Shown here in pieces: positions 23,801-32,651 of a DNA stretch of 64,000 nucleotides. The translations under genes and the position numbers were made by a program. The notes beneath the pieces are model-generated. The model was not told the DNA's origin. It did not search any database and saw only the letters and a list, made by a program, of their open reading frames with translations. The stretch comes from Diacronema lutheri (Eukaryota > Haptophyta > Pavlovophyceae > Pavlovales > Pavlovaceae). The stretch is taken from assembly GCA_019448385.1 (NCBI GenBank), contig JAGTXO010000007.1, positions 248,001 through 312,000 of the forward strand. The letters run 5' to 3'. The first letter of the stretch is position 1, and every line of letters starts with the position of its first letter.

Positions 23801-25696
23801 GCGGTTGCTCGCGCGCATGCTGGCGCGCGGATGGCTCGGCGGCAGAGCAGCGGGCCGAACGCCAGCGCCCGCGCCGAGGCCTGGCCGCGCTGGCTGCCAG
23901 GGCTGCTCGCGCTGCTCGCGCTGCTCGCGCTGCACGCGCTGCACGCGCTGCTCGCGCTGCTCGCGCTGCTCGCGCTGCTCGCGCTGCTCGCGCTGCTCGC
24001 GCTGCTCGCGCTGCTCGCGCTGCTCGTGCTGCGGGCACCACGTGCGCTTGCGCCAGTTGTGCTGCGCATCCCCGCCCTCCGCTGCCGGCTCAAAATTTGC
24101 GCATGCCCAGATTTGGCCGCGCCCAACAATTGGCGTGCGCTGGTCCTGCGCGCGGCCGGCGGGCAAGAGGTCGGGCGGGCGGGAGGCGTAGGGGATGCGT
24201 GAGGGTGCTGCACGCTATACGCGCAAACTTTACCTGGCGCGAACGCAAGCGCCGGGCGCCACGCTGTGGACAGCGGACGGCGTGCGCGTGCGAGGCACTC
24301 ACCGCCATTGGCAATGCGCGCGTCGCGGAGACAACTTGGCGGGCCTCGCACGCAGCTGGGCCGATCGCCGCCGCAGAGGTGTCTGCAGCCGTCTCCGCGA
24401 TGCCGATCGTCGCATCTGTTGGCACCGCTGCCATCTGCCGCACCCGCGACCAGGCTGCCGACAGGGTCGGCGCGTCGGGCGCCGAGCTCGGCCACGCAGG
24501 CGATGCGGCCGACGGCGGTGACGCTGAGCCCAGCGCCGGGTCCAACGGTTCCGCGTCGAGCCGGCTGTAGAAGAGCATGCTCGCACCACTTGCCCACGCC
24601 AGCGCGTCGGACTGAGACAAGTTGTGCATCTGCGCGGGCAACGCGCGTGCGTGCGGCAGGCGCGCGGCGCGAGCTTTCAGGCCACGCGCGCGTGCCGCGC
24701 GGGAGGACGGGGCGGCTGCGGCTGCGATCAACCGCCGGTCGCGGCGCCAAGCGGCCGTGCGCGCCGCCGCACGTTGTCGTCGTCGCACAGAAACCAAGCC
24801 CCGTTGCGGAGCACGATGGCGACAAGGTGCCCGCTCGTCGACTCCTCGCCCAAGTGCACGACGGCGGCGACGAGGAGGTAGTCGCGCCCGCCGAGTAGCA
24901 GCCGCGGCGCGCACACGAACGCGTGCTTGTTCTTGCACTGCGAGCCATTGCCGCACGTCGTGCGCGGCACCTCGACGGCAATGCTGGCTGGCATGAGCAC
25001 GTCCGAGCGGCACGCGTCCGGGCTGCCACCCTGCGGCGGCCCAGCGACGCCCCCCAGAGCGTGTGCGAGCGTGCGCGCCGCATCGCCGCCAATGCTGACG
25101 AGGATGGCGATGCCCTCACCGCGCTCGCTCGAGGCCACAGCGATCGGCTCGAGCACTACGCGTCTGTCGTCTTCGAAGGCAGCAGCGAGCCCGGGCACTC
25201 GGCCGAGTAGCATCTGGAAGAACTCAGCAGCGTCCTGCTGCGTCCCTCGCGTGCCACGGCCCAAGATGACGTCGACGACGGACACAAGACACAGCTGTGC
25301 CGGCGCCTCGGTGTCCTCGAGCAGCGTGCCAAAGTCCCGAAAAAGCGCCTTCTCGACTCTTCCCGCACGGCGCGAAGCGGAGCGGGGCATCGGACGGAGC
25401 ACGTTCAAGGCGACGAGCGATTGCGCGAGGGCGTTCACGTAGCACGCGTTGCCCTCGTTTTTCACGCCTGCGCCGCGCCGCGCAGCGCCGGGTGTGCGGG
25501 GTGCGCACGCAAGGTTTACGGCGGGTCGGAGAGAGGCCGACTGGGAACGCGCCGAACCCGGCGAGCCGTGCAGGCGCTCACCACGCGGCACGTCGGGCAC
25601 TCTCACCGGCCACATCGGGCCGATGAACGCGCCCCCCACAGGCTGCCGGCCGACGACTCGGAAGTTGCTCCAGGCGCTGCGCCGTGCACGCGTCAT
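10261..25696 (-). CDS. Giant USP-C48-YqaJ-chromodomain-Fanzor fusion protein
   Basis: One predicted protein of about 4,990 residues from exons 25696-24773, 24629-24234, 24145-22772, 22667-12114 and 11985-10261. All four introns are GT-AG, phase 0 and 88-143 bp. Three junctions restore family motifs: CDDDN/MHNL...ASMLFYSRL (USP His box to end), CAG/GTAAAG to DQRTPIV, and PLRTHN/VPRNVRLT (Fanzor N-terminal part). Order: USP (1 to about 335), REQ-rich linker and helical repeats (about 440-900), C48-like protease (about 1250-1400) with degenerate relatives, YqaJ-type nuclease (about 2750-2950), a second weak USP-like C-terminal pattern (about 3070-3220), chromodomain (about 3980-4045), Fanzor RuvC nuclease (about 4125-4840), and an acidic Gly/Asp tail. 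The fourth exon is a single open frame of 10.55 kb. The start at 25696 is the first ATG giving a sensible N-terminus and is uncertain. Separate genes remain possible; transcripts would decide. Confidence 0.65.
10560..12995 (-). other. Fanzor/TnpB-type RuvC nuclease domain
   Basis: The N-terminal lead-in is GSVLPGFVVKRSTLNAG, then YNVAPLRTHN/VPRNVRLTANAI across the intron at 11986-12113. Next come TDGVAVHAVGTV, RuvC-I AADPNMGNITTYS with WRQFTQRAR, RuvC-II FVPEPYTSMHC, and a zinc ribbon (MHC...RCG...CPAC). RuvC-III is HRDYNAARNIF. The three catalytic acids are D4591, E4773 and D4833. All the hallmarks of an intact RNA-guided-type nuclease core are present. The DPNM form of RuvC-I and the following FTQR motif resemble the eukaryotic and giant-virus Fanzor group rather than bacterial TnpB (knowledge-based, not searched). 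Confidence 0.85.
13255..13435 (-). other. Chromodomain within the giant protein
   Basis: Reads TYEVEAVVDERRK, VTFQFRIRWRGYDES and ADTWEPEANVS. This has the usual chromodomain layout with three aromatic cage positions (Y of TYEVE, W of RWRGY, W of DTWEP). Chromodomains in transposon proteins bind methylated histone tails and bias insertion to particular chromatin. It sits about 80 residues before the Fanzor domain in the same open frame. Confidence 0.85.
16560..17110 (-). other. YqaJ/lambda-exonuclease-like nuclease domain
   Basis: Begins with SPRWHDERWEEVTGSKVGDV (the R...TGS entry motif), then GEAVALRKLAAAYG. The PD-(D/E)XK core SPDGLAI and VLVEVKT follow, with D2847, E2862 and K2864, then HRDQLQLGMHVLG, which matches the family's Q-x-Q-type helix. 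All catalytic residues are present. Such domains resect double-stranded DNA ends and partner with recombination proteins in phages and some large transposons. Confidence 0.8.
21200..21600 (-). other. Ulp1/adenain-like (C48) cysteine protease domain
   Basis: GHFTALRLVR (H1299), YDAVLVDTL (D1322) and LLDNAAQRGATCGLAVVG (Q and C1368) give the H-D-Q-C order and spacing of C48 peptidases. Weaker copies of the Q...C pattern occur further on (VVRSQPRGGDDGACALATF near 13670; LAPEPQSACNARAAALLCL near 14440; IADDAPDQAGVAALRVLY near 19060, lacking the Cys). They suggest internal duplication with decay. Confidence 0.6.
23900..24030. repeat. Short tandem repeat encoding an REQ tract
   Basis: Nine-base units (GCTCGCGCT on the plus strand, with GCACGCGCT variants) are repeated about 14 times. 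In the mega-gene frame they encode alternating Arg-Glu-Gln after CPQHEQ. A charged, probably helical linker near the start of exon 3. Confidence 0.9.
24530..25450 (-). other. Ubiquitin-specific protease (C19) domain
   Basis: Cys box GVKNEGNACYVNALAQSL (C85), GTQQDAAEFFQMLL (the QQDA motif), and the His box STSGHLVAIVL (H290) with GAWFLCDDDN. Across an intron (24630-24772) the closing motif is ASMLFYSRL. A Cys-containing segment (TTCGNGSQCKNKHAF) precedes the His box. The catalytic triad looks complete, so this is probably an active deubiquitinase. Confidence 0.85.
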
Positions 25697-27440
25697 GCGC
25701 GCGCTGTTGCGGGCTACGCAGCAGAAACGACGGGGGAATAGGCGAGCGAGGGTTGGGCGCAGATCAGCGTGGTGGCGCGGCAAGACGAGCGCGCGCCGGG
25801 CGCCTGGCGCGGAGGCGCCCCGCGCGAGGACGCGAGCCGCTTCTCGCACCGGACGGGCGCCCACGCGCAAACCGGCTTTAGAGGGCCAGATGGATGGTGG
25901 CCGATGACGAATCAGCGCGGCACCCGCCTTTGAAAAAGGGCGTCGCGGCACTGCCCGAAAGCGGTACGGACGAGCCGGGCGCCATGCATGGAACGATGCG
26001 ACGGCGGCGTGAGCGCGGGACGATCTTGCCCAGGCAATTGTGCGCGTTCAGCGGGCGGCGCGCGCGTTGCGCGTGACGGGGCGCCGAGCGGCACACCGGC
26101 GGGGACCCGCTCGCCGCTGCCGTGGCATCCTCCGCTGCCGGCGTGCTGGCACGCACGCGCATTGCCGGCGCGAGGGGACGGCGAGTGCGCCTCGGCCGAA
26201 CAGGCGCGAACGTTACGCCCGAGCGCGTGGCCGAGCACCGGATGGAAGCATGCTTCGTCATGCGGCGGCGACCCGCGCCGATTGCACGCAGCGCCGGCCT
26301 AGGCGCGCATCCGCCCGACGCGGATTTGGACGACGCGTCGACCGGCACGCCGAGCGTCTGCGTCTGCCTCGCGGCCGGTCGCGCCGGCCCCTCTTCGGCT
26401 CGCGGCCGCACGTGCGCCGCGCGCCGCTTCGGCGCGCGGCGCGGCGCGCCCGGAACGCGCGGAACATACGCGCGGTGCGCGGGCACGCCCGCAACGCGCC
26501 ATTTTAGCGCGAGCAGTTCGGCAAGCTTGCAGCTCGCGAGCAGCCGGGCATGTGCCGCGGACACACAGTTCGCTGTGTGCGCCGGCCGCGACGACACGGC
26601 GTAGCGGCGCGAGGCTGGCGGCCGGGGCCACGGGCGTAATCGTGGCGCGACGCCATGGCATGAGTAATAAATCCATGAGTAATAAATCACGGGCCCAAGC
26701 TCACGCGCTGTACGGCCTCTCCCGCATGGCGTGTCGGATCCGCCCCGCAGCCAGGACCGCATTTTCGCTCGGCCACGCAGCGGACCACGGCGCGTTGTGC
26801 GCGCCCGGCGCGAGTGGTGCGAGTGGCGGGCCAAGCCGCGTCGCCCACGGAGCCCGCCCCCGGCTCGGCGGCACCGCTACCGCTTGCTCGCCGGGCCGCG
26901 CACCGCCGTCGCCGCCGCTGCGCGCTTGCCCTGCTTGCCGGCAGGCGGCGGCGGCGGCGGCGGCTGAGGTTGCGGCAGCGGCGCGAGCGCGACGCCGGAC
27001 GGCGGCAGCGCCGACGGCACGCGCGCGGCGGCGACCCACGCGGCGTCGGGCAGCGCGCCGGCTTGAGGCCCCTGCTTGCCGGCCGCATTGGCGCCGCCCT
27101 GCGCGCCCTAGAAGGGCGCGCAGGTACGCGGGCCAGTCGCGCGGCGCGCGGTGTTGGCGAGCACCCGCCGGCTGCGCGTCGGCCGCGAGCGGCGCGGCGG
27201 GCGTCGCGCCGGCGGGTGCTGGGCAGCACCGCGCGCCGGCGTCGCGCCCGCCGCCAGCGCGCCGCCCGCCGCCGGCGCCGCGCGTGCCGTCCGAGCCGCG
27301 CCCGCCGCGCCCGCCGCCACCGCGCGCCGCCGCCGCGCATTCGCGCGCGGCGGCGACGGCGGCCGCGGCGAACGCCGCCGCCGCCGCCGCCGCCTCGCCA
27401 CCGCTGACCGCGCGGAGCACCTCTTTGAAGACGACGGTGC
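25697..27440. other. No confident gene
   Basis: The stretch upstream of the mega-gene contains long minus-strand frames of Arg/Ala-rich composition without motifs. Two tandem copies of CATGAGTAATAAAT lie at about 26657-26688. It may hold the mega-gene's promoter or further 5' exons; nothing can be assigned. Confidence 0.5.
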
Positions 27441-28990
27441 GCGTCACAGGGTCCGGGCCAAGCGCAAAGCGGATGCGCGACGCGTGCCCGACGCGCGAAG
27501 CGGCCACGTAGAGCTGGCCGTGCGTGAAGCACGGCTCGGCGAGCCACACGCCCGCGCACCCGAGCGCTTGACCCTGCGCCTTGTTACGCCGGCCGCACCG
27601 GGAACTGGCGGTGCAGCCATGCAAACGCGAACGTGCCCTCGTCGGGCGAGTGGTGGTCGATGCGCGCGATGAGCACGGTGCTGTCGCGCCCGGCGGCCGC
27701 GCCGGGTCGCGCGCACTCGAGCAGCCGGCCGCCGGCGCGCACGCCGCGCACGACCAGCCGCGTGCCGCTGCACAGCCCCTCGCCGAGCGAGAGGAGGCGA
27801 GTGGCTACGAGCTCCGCCGGGTAGGCCGAGACGCCTCGGGCAGCTGCACGGGATCGAGCGGGAATGCGCCGGGCATGGCCCCCGCAGGCGGCACCGCCGC
27901 GGGAAAGGCGCCGTCGCCGAGGCTGCGCGGCAGCTTCGCCCACTCGCCCGCGCCGAGCGCGTCGCCCGTGTCGCGCGCCGCGTTCGAGGCGCGAGAGTTC
28001 TCGACCAAGGCGTACGGCCGATCGTGCTGCCACGATGCCGAGTACTCGAGGCAGGAGCGCACGATCTGCGCGCGCGAGCCGCGCCGCACCACCGGCAAGC
28101 ACTGGCAAAAGTCGCCGGCGAGCAGCAACGTCTTGCCGCCGAAGCGCTCGTCGACGCCCGTCACGTCGCGCAAACACCGATCGAGCGAGTCGAGGCGGCC
28201 CCGCTTCTGCATCGGCGCCTCGTCCCCCACGATCATTCGCCGCGGCGGCCACGGAGCGCCCGCGCTCGGAGCGCGGCACGCCATTGAACGGCTTGCCCGT
28301 CCGAGTCGGCGCCGACGGGCACCTTGAAGGTCGAGTGGAAGGTGCGGCCGTCGGGCAGCAGCGTGGCGGCGACGCCCGAGGACGCGCACACGACGACCGC
28401 GTGCCCATCCGCGCGCACGGCGGCGATGATGGCGCGCTCGACGAACGTCTTGCCCGTGCCGCCCGGCGCGTCGCAAAAGTGCAGCCGGTCGCCCACGCCG
28501 CGCAGCGCCGAGTCGACGACCGCGCCGTGGAGCGCGCGCTGCTGGCCGGTCTCGGCCATCGCCGCGCGCGCCGCCGCCGCGCTCGCAGCCTGCTCGGCGC
28601 GATCGTAGCCCTGCGCGCGCGCGAGCTCGCGCCCGCCCGGCCCGGCCGGCGCGCGCGCCGTGCGCAGACCGGCCACCGCCGCGAGCGCCGCCGCGCGCTC
28701 GCGCTCGTCGGGCACGTACAGCCCCGTGGAGTCGAACGTGTCGGCCCAGGCGGCCACGCTGTACGAGGCGAAGGCGTCCGAGCCGGGCTGCGGCCGCTGC
28801 TCGGCGCGCTTCGGGAGCATGACCCCGCACACGTTCCACTTGGTGCCAAACATCGAGCCCGTGAGCCCCGTGTAGACGCAGTCGAGCTGCGTGGCGATGG
28901 CGCAGACGTCCTCGTGCCGGATCTCGTCGACCGGTTCGCCATCCGTGGCGTCCAGGATGGCGACTGCGCCCGGGCCGTGACGCCGCGGCG
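27440..28990 (-). pseudogene. PIF1-type DNA helicase, decayed
   Basis: Recognisable helicase pieces occur in three frames. Frame one has DATDGEPVDEIRHEDV, then the Walker A block FCDAPGGTGKTFVERAI and CASSGVAATLLPDG. Frame two has Walker B MIVGDEAPMQKRG, FGGKTLLLAGDFCQCLPVV and ENSRASN. Frame three has LLSLGEGLCSGTRLVV and HRQFPVRPA, then a stop. A return to another frame gives NKAQGQALGC and FTHGQLYVAASRV. Shifts fall near 28240, 27840 and 27590. The family's conserved residues between QFPVRPA and NKAQGQ are missing, and so is a long stretch before LSLGEGLC. The 5' part is absent. Introns could explain one break but not the internal losses, so a pseudogene is the best reading. Confidence 0.75.
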
Positions 28991-29124
28991 TCGTTCGGCT
29001 GCGTCACGGAGGAGCGCCATCCGTGCGCCACGGAGGAGCGGCAGGACCACGACGCGGCGTGACGCTGGACGACGCCATGCTGTCGAGGCGCCATGCTGTC
29101 GAGCCGCCATGCTCCGAGGCGCCG

Positions 29125-29435
29125 CCGCTTTCTAAAAGGGTGTAGGGTGTAGGGTGTAGGATGCAAAACAAGCCCTCCCCACATTTGGGCCCGACGTCAT
29201 TCCTTCTTTCGTCACAGCGTCATTCCTTCTCCCCCCTATGGGACTTTCATAACCGTACGTATCCTACACCCTACACTATGCAAATACCTAGAGAATAGAT
29301 ACATCCTACACTAAGTAAAGGTACTCGTATGTGAGTAACGTCACGGCTTCGAAGAAGGAATGACGTCGGGCCCAAATGTGGGGAGGGCTTGTTTTGCATC
29401 CTACACCCTACACCCTACACCCTTTTAGAAAGCGG
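29125..29435. mobile_element. 311-bp element with about 84-bp terminal inverted repeats
   Basis: The left arm, 29125 to about 29208, starts CCGCTTTCTAAAAGGGTG. It is the exact reverse complement of the right arm, about 29352-29435. The direct 5-bp repeat CGCCG flanks it at 29120-29124 and 29436-29440, as expected of a target-site duplication. Each arm carries GTGTAGG repeats (three in tandem), and the 140-bp centre is AT-rich. There is no coding capacity, so this is a MITE-like, non-autonomous DNA transposon. Near-identity of the arms suggests recent insertion. Confidence 0.88.
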
Positions 29436-29854
29436 CGCCGAAGGTGGGAGGATGCCACCCGTATGCGCGCGTTTGAACGTGCGCGGACGGCCGTTGGCTT
29501 CGCGCCCTTTCGCCCACGGTTTGCGCGCCAACGGACCAGTCCTCCGCGGGCGCCGCGCATCGTCTCAGGGGCGGTCGGTGTGGTACGCCGCGCGCATCGT
29601 CAGCGCCGCGGCGTCGAGCTCGGCGAGCGAGGGCGCGTACGTGACGCCGCTCAGCACCTCGTCCGCGCCCGCCCTCGTCGCGCTCGCCGCCTCCGCAGTG
29701 CGCGCAGGCGGCTTCGTGACGGCACGCGAGGCCACGCCGCGCGCCGCAGGTGCCTTCGCGCGCTGCATCGTCTGTCTGCCGGTCCGACGCGCTCTGCTCT
29801 GAACGAACGGACGGCACGCCCGACGAGATCTCGTCGCGTGCACGCTCGCACAGC

Positions 29855-30687
29855 ATGTACCCCCAGAACGTCTCCGAGCTGCTGCCCGACGAGATCTTCG
29901 GCGACGAGCTGCTCGTCGACCGGCACTACCGCGTGCGCATCCTTCAGCGCGTCGCCCGCCGCCGCGATGCGGCCGAGGCCAACTTTTGGCTCGACGGCGG
30001 GCCCGCCGACTCGGTCGTCGGCGCGTGCATGTGCGGCCGAATCTACGCGCTCAAGTGCATGGGCCGGCTCGTCCGCGGCGCCCGGATCCTCGCGCTGCTG
30101 CGCAAAAATGTGGCGCTCGCCACGTGCCGCGCACACCTCATGGGCCACATGCTCCAGCGCATCGTCGGCGACAGCGGCGTCGCGCGGCTGCTGCAGCTGG
30201 TTGCAGCTCGTTCGCGAGGATCACGACACGCTCAACGCCGAGCACCAGGCCTTGGAAGCACAGCATGACACCGGCCAAGTCATGCGACGGCATGTGCGCG
30301 CGCGCCGACGCGCTCTCCAAGGACCTCGCACGGGCGCACGAGCACGCTCACAAGCTCGATGGCTATCTGGTGTGGTGCAGCGAGCGCCTCGGTGAGAGTG
30401 ACTCTTTCAACGGAGCGCTCGAGAACCTGAACACGCGGTGCAGCATGAGATGTGCTGGCTCCACGCCGAGATGTCGTCGCTCGTTGCGAGTTCGCCCGAG
30501 GCTTACGCGAACGACAGCGAGGCCACCGACTTCAAGGACCACGGCGTGTGCGTCGAGTTCGATGTCTTCAACCGCGACGGGGTCGAGGGCGCGCCCGTGC
30601 CCGCGACCGCGCCCACGAAGGCAGAGCCGGGCATCGAGTCCGAGTGCATCGCGCCCGCACAGGCAGAGCCGGGCAGCGAGTCCGAAG

Positions 30688-30720
<33 letters not shown>

Positions 30721-30748
30721 GGCAGAGCCGCGCACCGAGCCCAAGTGA
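29855..30748 (+). pseudogene. Coiled-coil protein gene, frameshifted, function unknown
   Basis: Starts MYPQNVSELLPDEIFGDELL in a coherent frame through GDSGVARLLQLV. It then continues only by changing frame three times (VREDHDTLNAEHQALEAQHD; CARADALSKDLARAHEHAHK; MCWLHAEMSSLVASSPEAY). The first break coincides with an imperfect 10-bp tandem duplication, GCAGCTGGTT/GCAGCTCGTT, at about 30187-30206. The end is an acidic and (Pro-Arg)n-rich tail. The protein is not recognised. The frame breaks suggest a non-functional copy inside the island, though unrecognised introns cannot be wholly excluded. Confidence 0.5.
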
Positions 30749-30749
30749 G

Positions 30750-31433
30750 CCAACGTGCCGCCGAACTCGCCCAAGCTCTCGTCGGTCGACAGTCAGGCCA
30801 CCGAGTACAAGACCTCCTACGCGAACTCACGTGCTCGCCACCTGCAACGCCTCGAGTTTACGCACGCGTTCGAGTCTGTGCAGGCCGAGGTCGCTTAGCC
30901 AAAGCGCGCCAAGGTTCCGGCCACCGGCGCATCCAGCCGCTGGCTGCGCAACACGGCGGTGCGCAACACCCGCAGCTCGGCCAACGGCAAGTAGCGCGCC
31001 GGCGCAGCGCACGGTATGCCGCGGCGAGCTCAGTCGCGAAGAGTGTCCGACTGGCCGCGCCCTCCACGGGGTGCACGCGCACTCGGCGCGGTCCGGTCAG
31101 TCAGGGGGCCTCAGCTTGCGCGATGCCAGTTGCGAGCCCCCCCGGAATCCGCCATTCTATTCTACTAGGCGTAAATCACCCAAGCCCTTCCGGTCGCCCG
31201 CATTCCGGGGTCGGACCCTCCGTCGGCCCGGCTCGGGCCCTCCGTCCGCCGCGCCCGCTCGACCCCGAATTCTACTCCAAATCGGCCGGTCAGGAGGGTG
31301 TCTCGGTCCTAGGCTCGTCATAAGCCTCGCCCCGACCCCTCGAGCGCTCATTGGCTGGCTTTTAACCCTTGATTGTACGACCCGGGTCGTACTCTCAGCC
31401 TTACACTGGCCGGACCAGCCCGGACCGCGCCCT
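30750..31433. other. No gene recognised; island edge
   Basis: Frames are short and lack motifs. Near the right edge the composition becomes less extreme (GGCTTTTAACCCTTGATTG, then a palindrome TACGACCCGGGTCGTA at about 31376-31391). That palindrome is the only notable structure before the putative boundary. Confidence 0.5.
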
Positions 31434-32109
31434 ATATAGAAGAGCCAGCATGATGGCGAGCTCTGAGCATTCTTGAGGGCCGTCGCATTCGCACACCTTG
31501 AGCGAGACGATGTCGGCGAGCGGCGCGACGCCGTAGCCGACGCCGGCGGCAATGGCCGCAACGCGCGTGCCATGCATGACTGCTGCACACGTGCGTGTGG
31601 TCGCCATCTTCTTCGTTAACGAAATCAACGCCCGTGATGTTCCGACCGGCGAATGCTTCGTGCGCTTGTTCGACGCCGTTGTCCGCGACGAAGAGCGTCG
31701 CGCCGGCGCCGCCGTACGGCGACGTGTACAGGCCATCGAGCGGGCGCGACGGCTGGTCGATGCGGTCAAGGCCCCACTGGAGGGTATGGTCGGCGAGCTT
31801 CTTGGCCCAGCGGTCGGCGCGCACCACAAGCCCGTGCGCCTCGCACGCGCTTGCGCCCGCCGCGTCGGTGCGCACGATCGTCGCGGGCATCTGCCCCACC
31901 TTGAAAGTGTTCATGATCGATGACTCGAGGCCAACCTCGCGGAGCGCGGCGACGATCGCCTCAGGCGTAATATCCGGCTTGGAGACGAGGTAGAGCGCCT
32001 TGCCGTCCACACCCAGCTTCACCCTACCAACCTCACCCGCCCCATGTACCCCACTAAACTCACCGGCGAGCACGAGGGCGCCGAGCAGCAGCAGCATCAC
32101 ACTTTGCAA
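31434..32109 (-). pseudogene. Subtilisin-like protease, N-terminal half, frameshifted and truncated
   Basis: Starts with a signal peptide (MQSVMLLLLGALVLAGEFSG), then an I9-type propeptide region. The catalytic-Asp region is WGLDRIDQ...GATLFVADNGVEQ. At about 31578 a 4-bp tandem duplication (CATGCATG where the family expects one CATG) shifts the frame. The His motif HGTRVAAIAAG and GVAPLADIVSLKV continue in the next frame as far as LALLY, where homology ends. A stop follows nine codons later. No Ser domain follows; the only such domain in the window is at 8733-9960 on the same strand. Confidence 0.75.
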
Positions 32110-32522
32110 AGTGCCGTCGTTCGAGAGGTGCGGTCGCGCTTAAGACAATATTCACCTGCTGGTGGCAGTTGAACGGAGGACGATCGCGTTAAGATAAACG
32201 GTGGCAGTTGAAAGCGCTTCTTAAAGGGGGAACAGCACTTTTAGGCGATTTTGAGTTTGGTCGAGCACTTTTGGGCGGTCCGCCCAAAAGTGCTGCAGGC
32301 GAGCACTTTTCGGCGGTCAACGAAGCACTTTTAGGCGGTATCAGCGGGGGGCTACAAAGACTGCTAGTGAGACGCTATGAAGGGTCAAGCCGCCCTCCTG
32401 CGGCCACAGGATCGCGCGTTGTGCCCTGGCTGCTGACAGACCTTGCAGCGTTGGCGTTTGGCGGGCGGCTGCGCACGGCGCCGATAGGTCAAACGCGGCT
32501 GCACGTCTTTGGCTGCCCGCCG

Positions 32523-32574
32523 CTCGTGCCCACTATGAGCTCGTGCCCACTATGAGCTCGTGCCCACTATGAGC
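32523..32574. repeat. Three tandem 17-bp repeats
   Basis: CTCGTGCCCACTATGAG is repeated three times head to tail inside the 0.7-kb element. Confidence 0.9.
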
Positions 32575-32587
32575 TTTTGGCTGCCCA

Positions 32588-32651
32588 AAAGCTGCACGTC
32601 TTTGGCTGCCCGCCGCCGATAGGCGGCGGGCAGCCAAAGACGTGCAGCTTT
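32588..32651. repeat. 64-bp perfect palindrome
   Basis: 30-bp arms (32588-32617 and 32622-32651) surround a 4-base centre, GATA. The arm begins AAAGCTGCACGTCTTTGGCT. It could extrude as a cruciform or form a very stable RNA hairpin if transcribed. Confidence 0.95.

Larger units (their letters stand above)
9863..31434 (-). mobile_element. Candidate giant mobile element carrying the Fanzor mega-gene
   Basis: This 21.6-kb block lies between two subtilase fragments on the same strand. The hexamer TATAGA occurs at both edges (9857-9862 and 31435-31440), exactly where the left fragment's conserved reading (IYTQNHTAAKK) and the right fragment's (LALLY) meet the break. The block contains the 15.4-kb mega-gene, a decayed PIF1 helicase, a small inverted-repeat element and a frameshifted coiled-coil gene. 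No long terminal inverted repeats are visible at these edges. Exact fusion at the hexamer would leave the two subtilase frames one base out of register. A single clean insertion is therefore not proven, and two paralogous fragments flanking an island is the main alternative. Confidence 0.45.

Noticed and set aside
29125-29435. Telomere or subtelomere remnant from the GTGTAGG repeats
   Set aside because: Only three units per arm, in perfect inverted symmetry with a target-site duplication; a small transposon explains it better.
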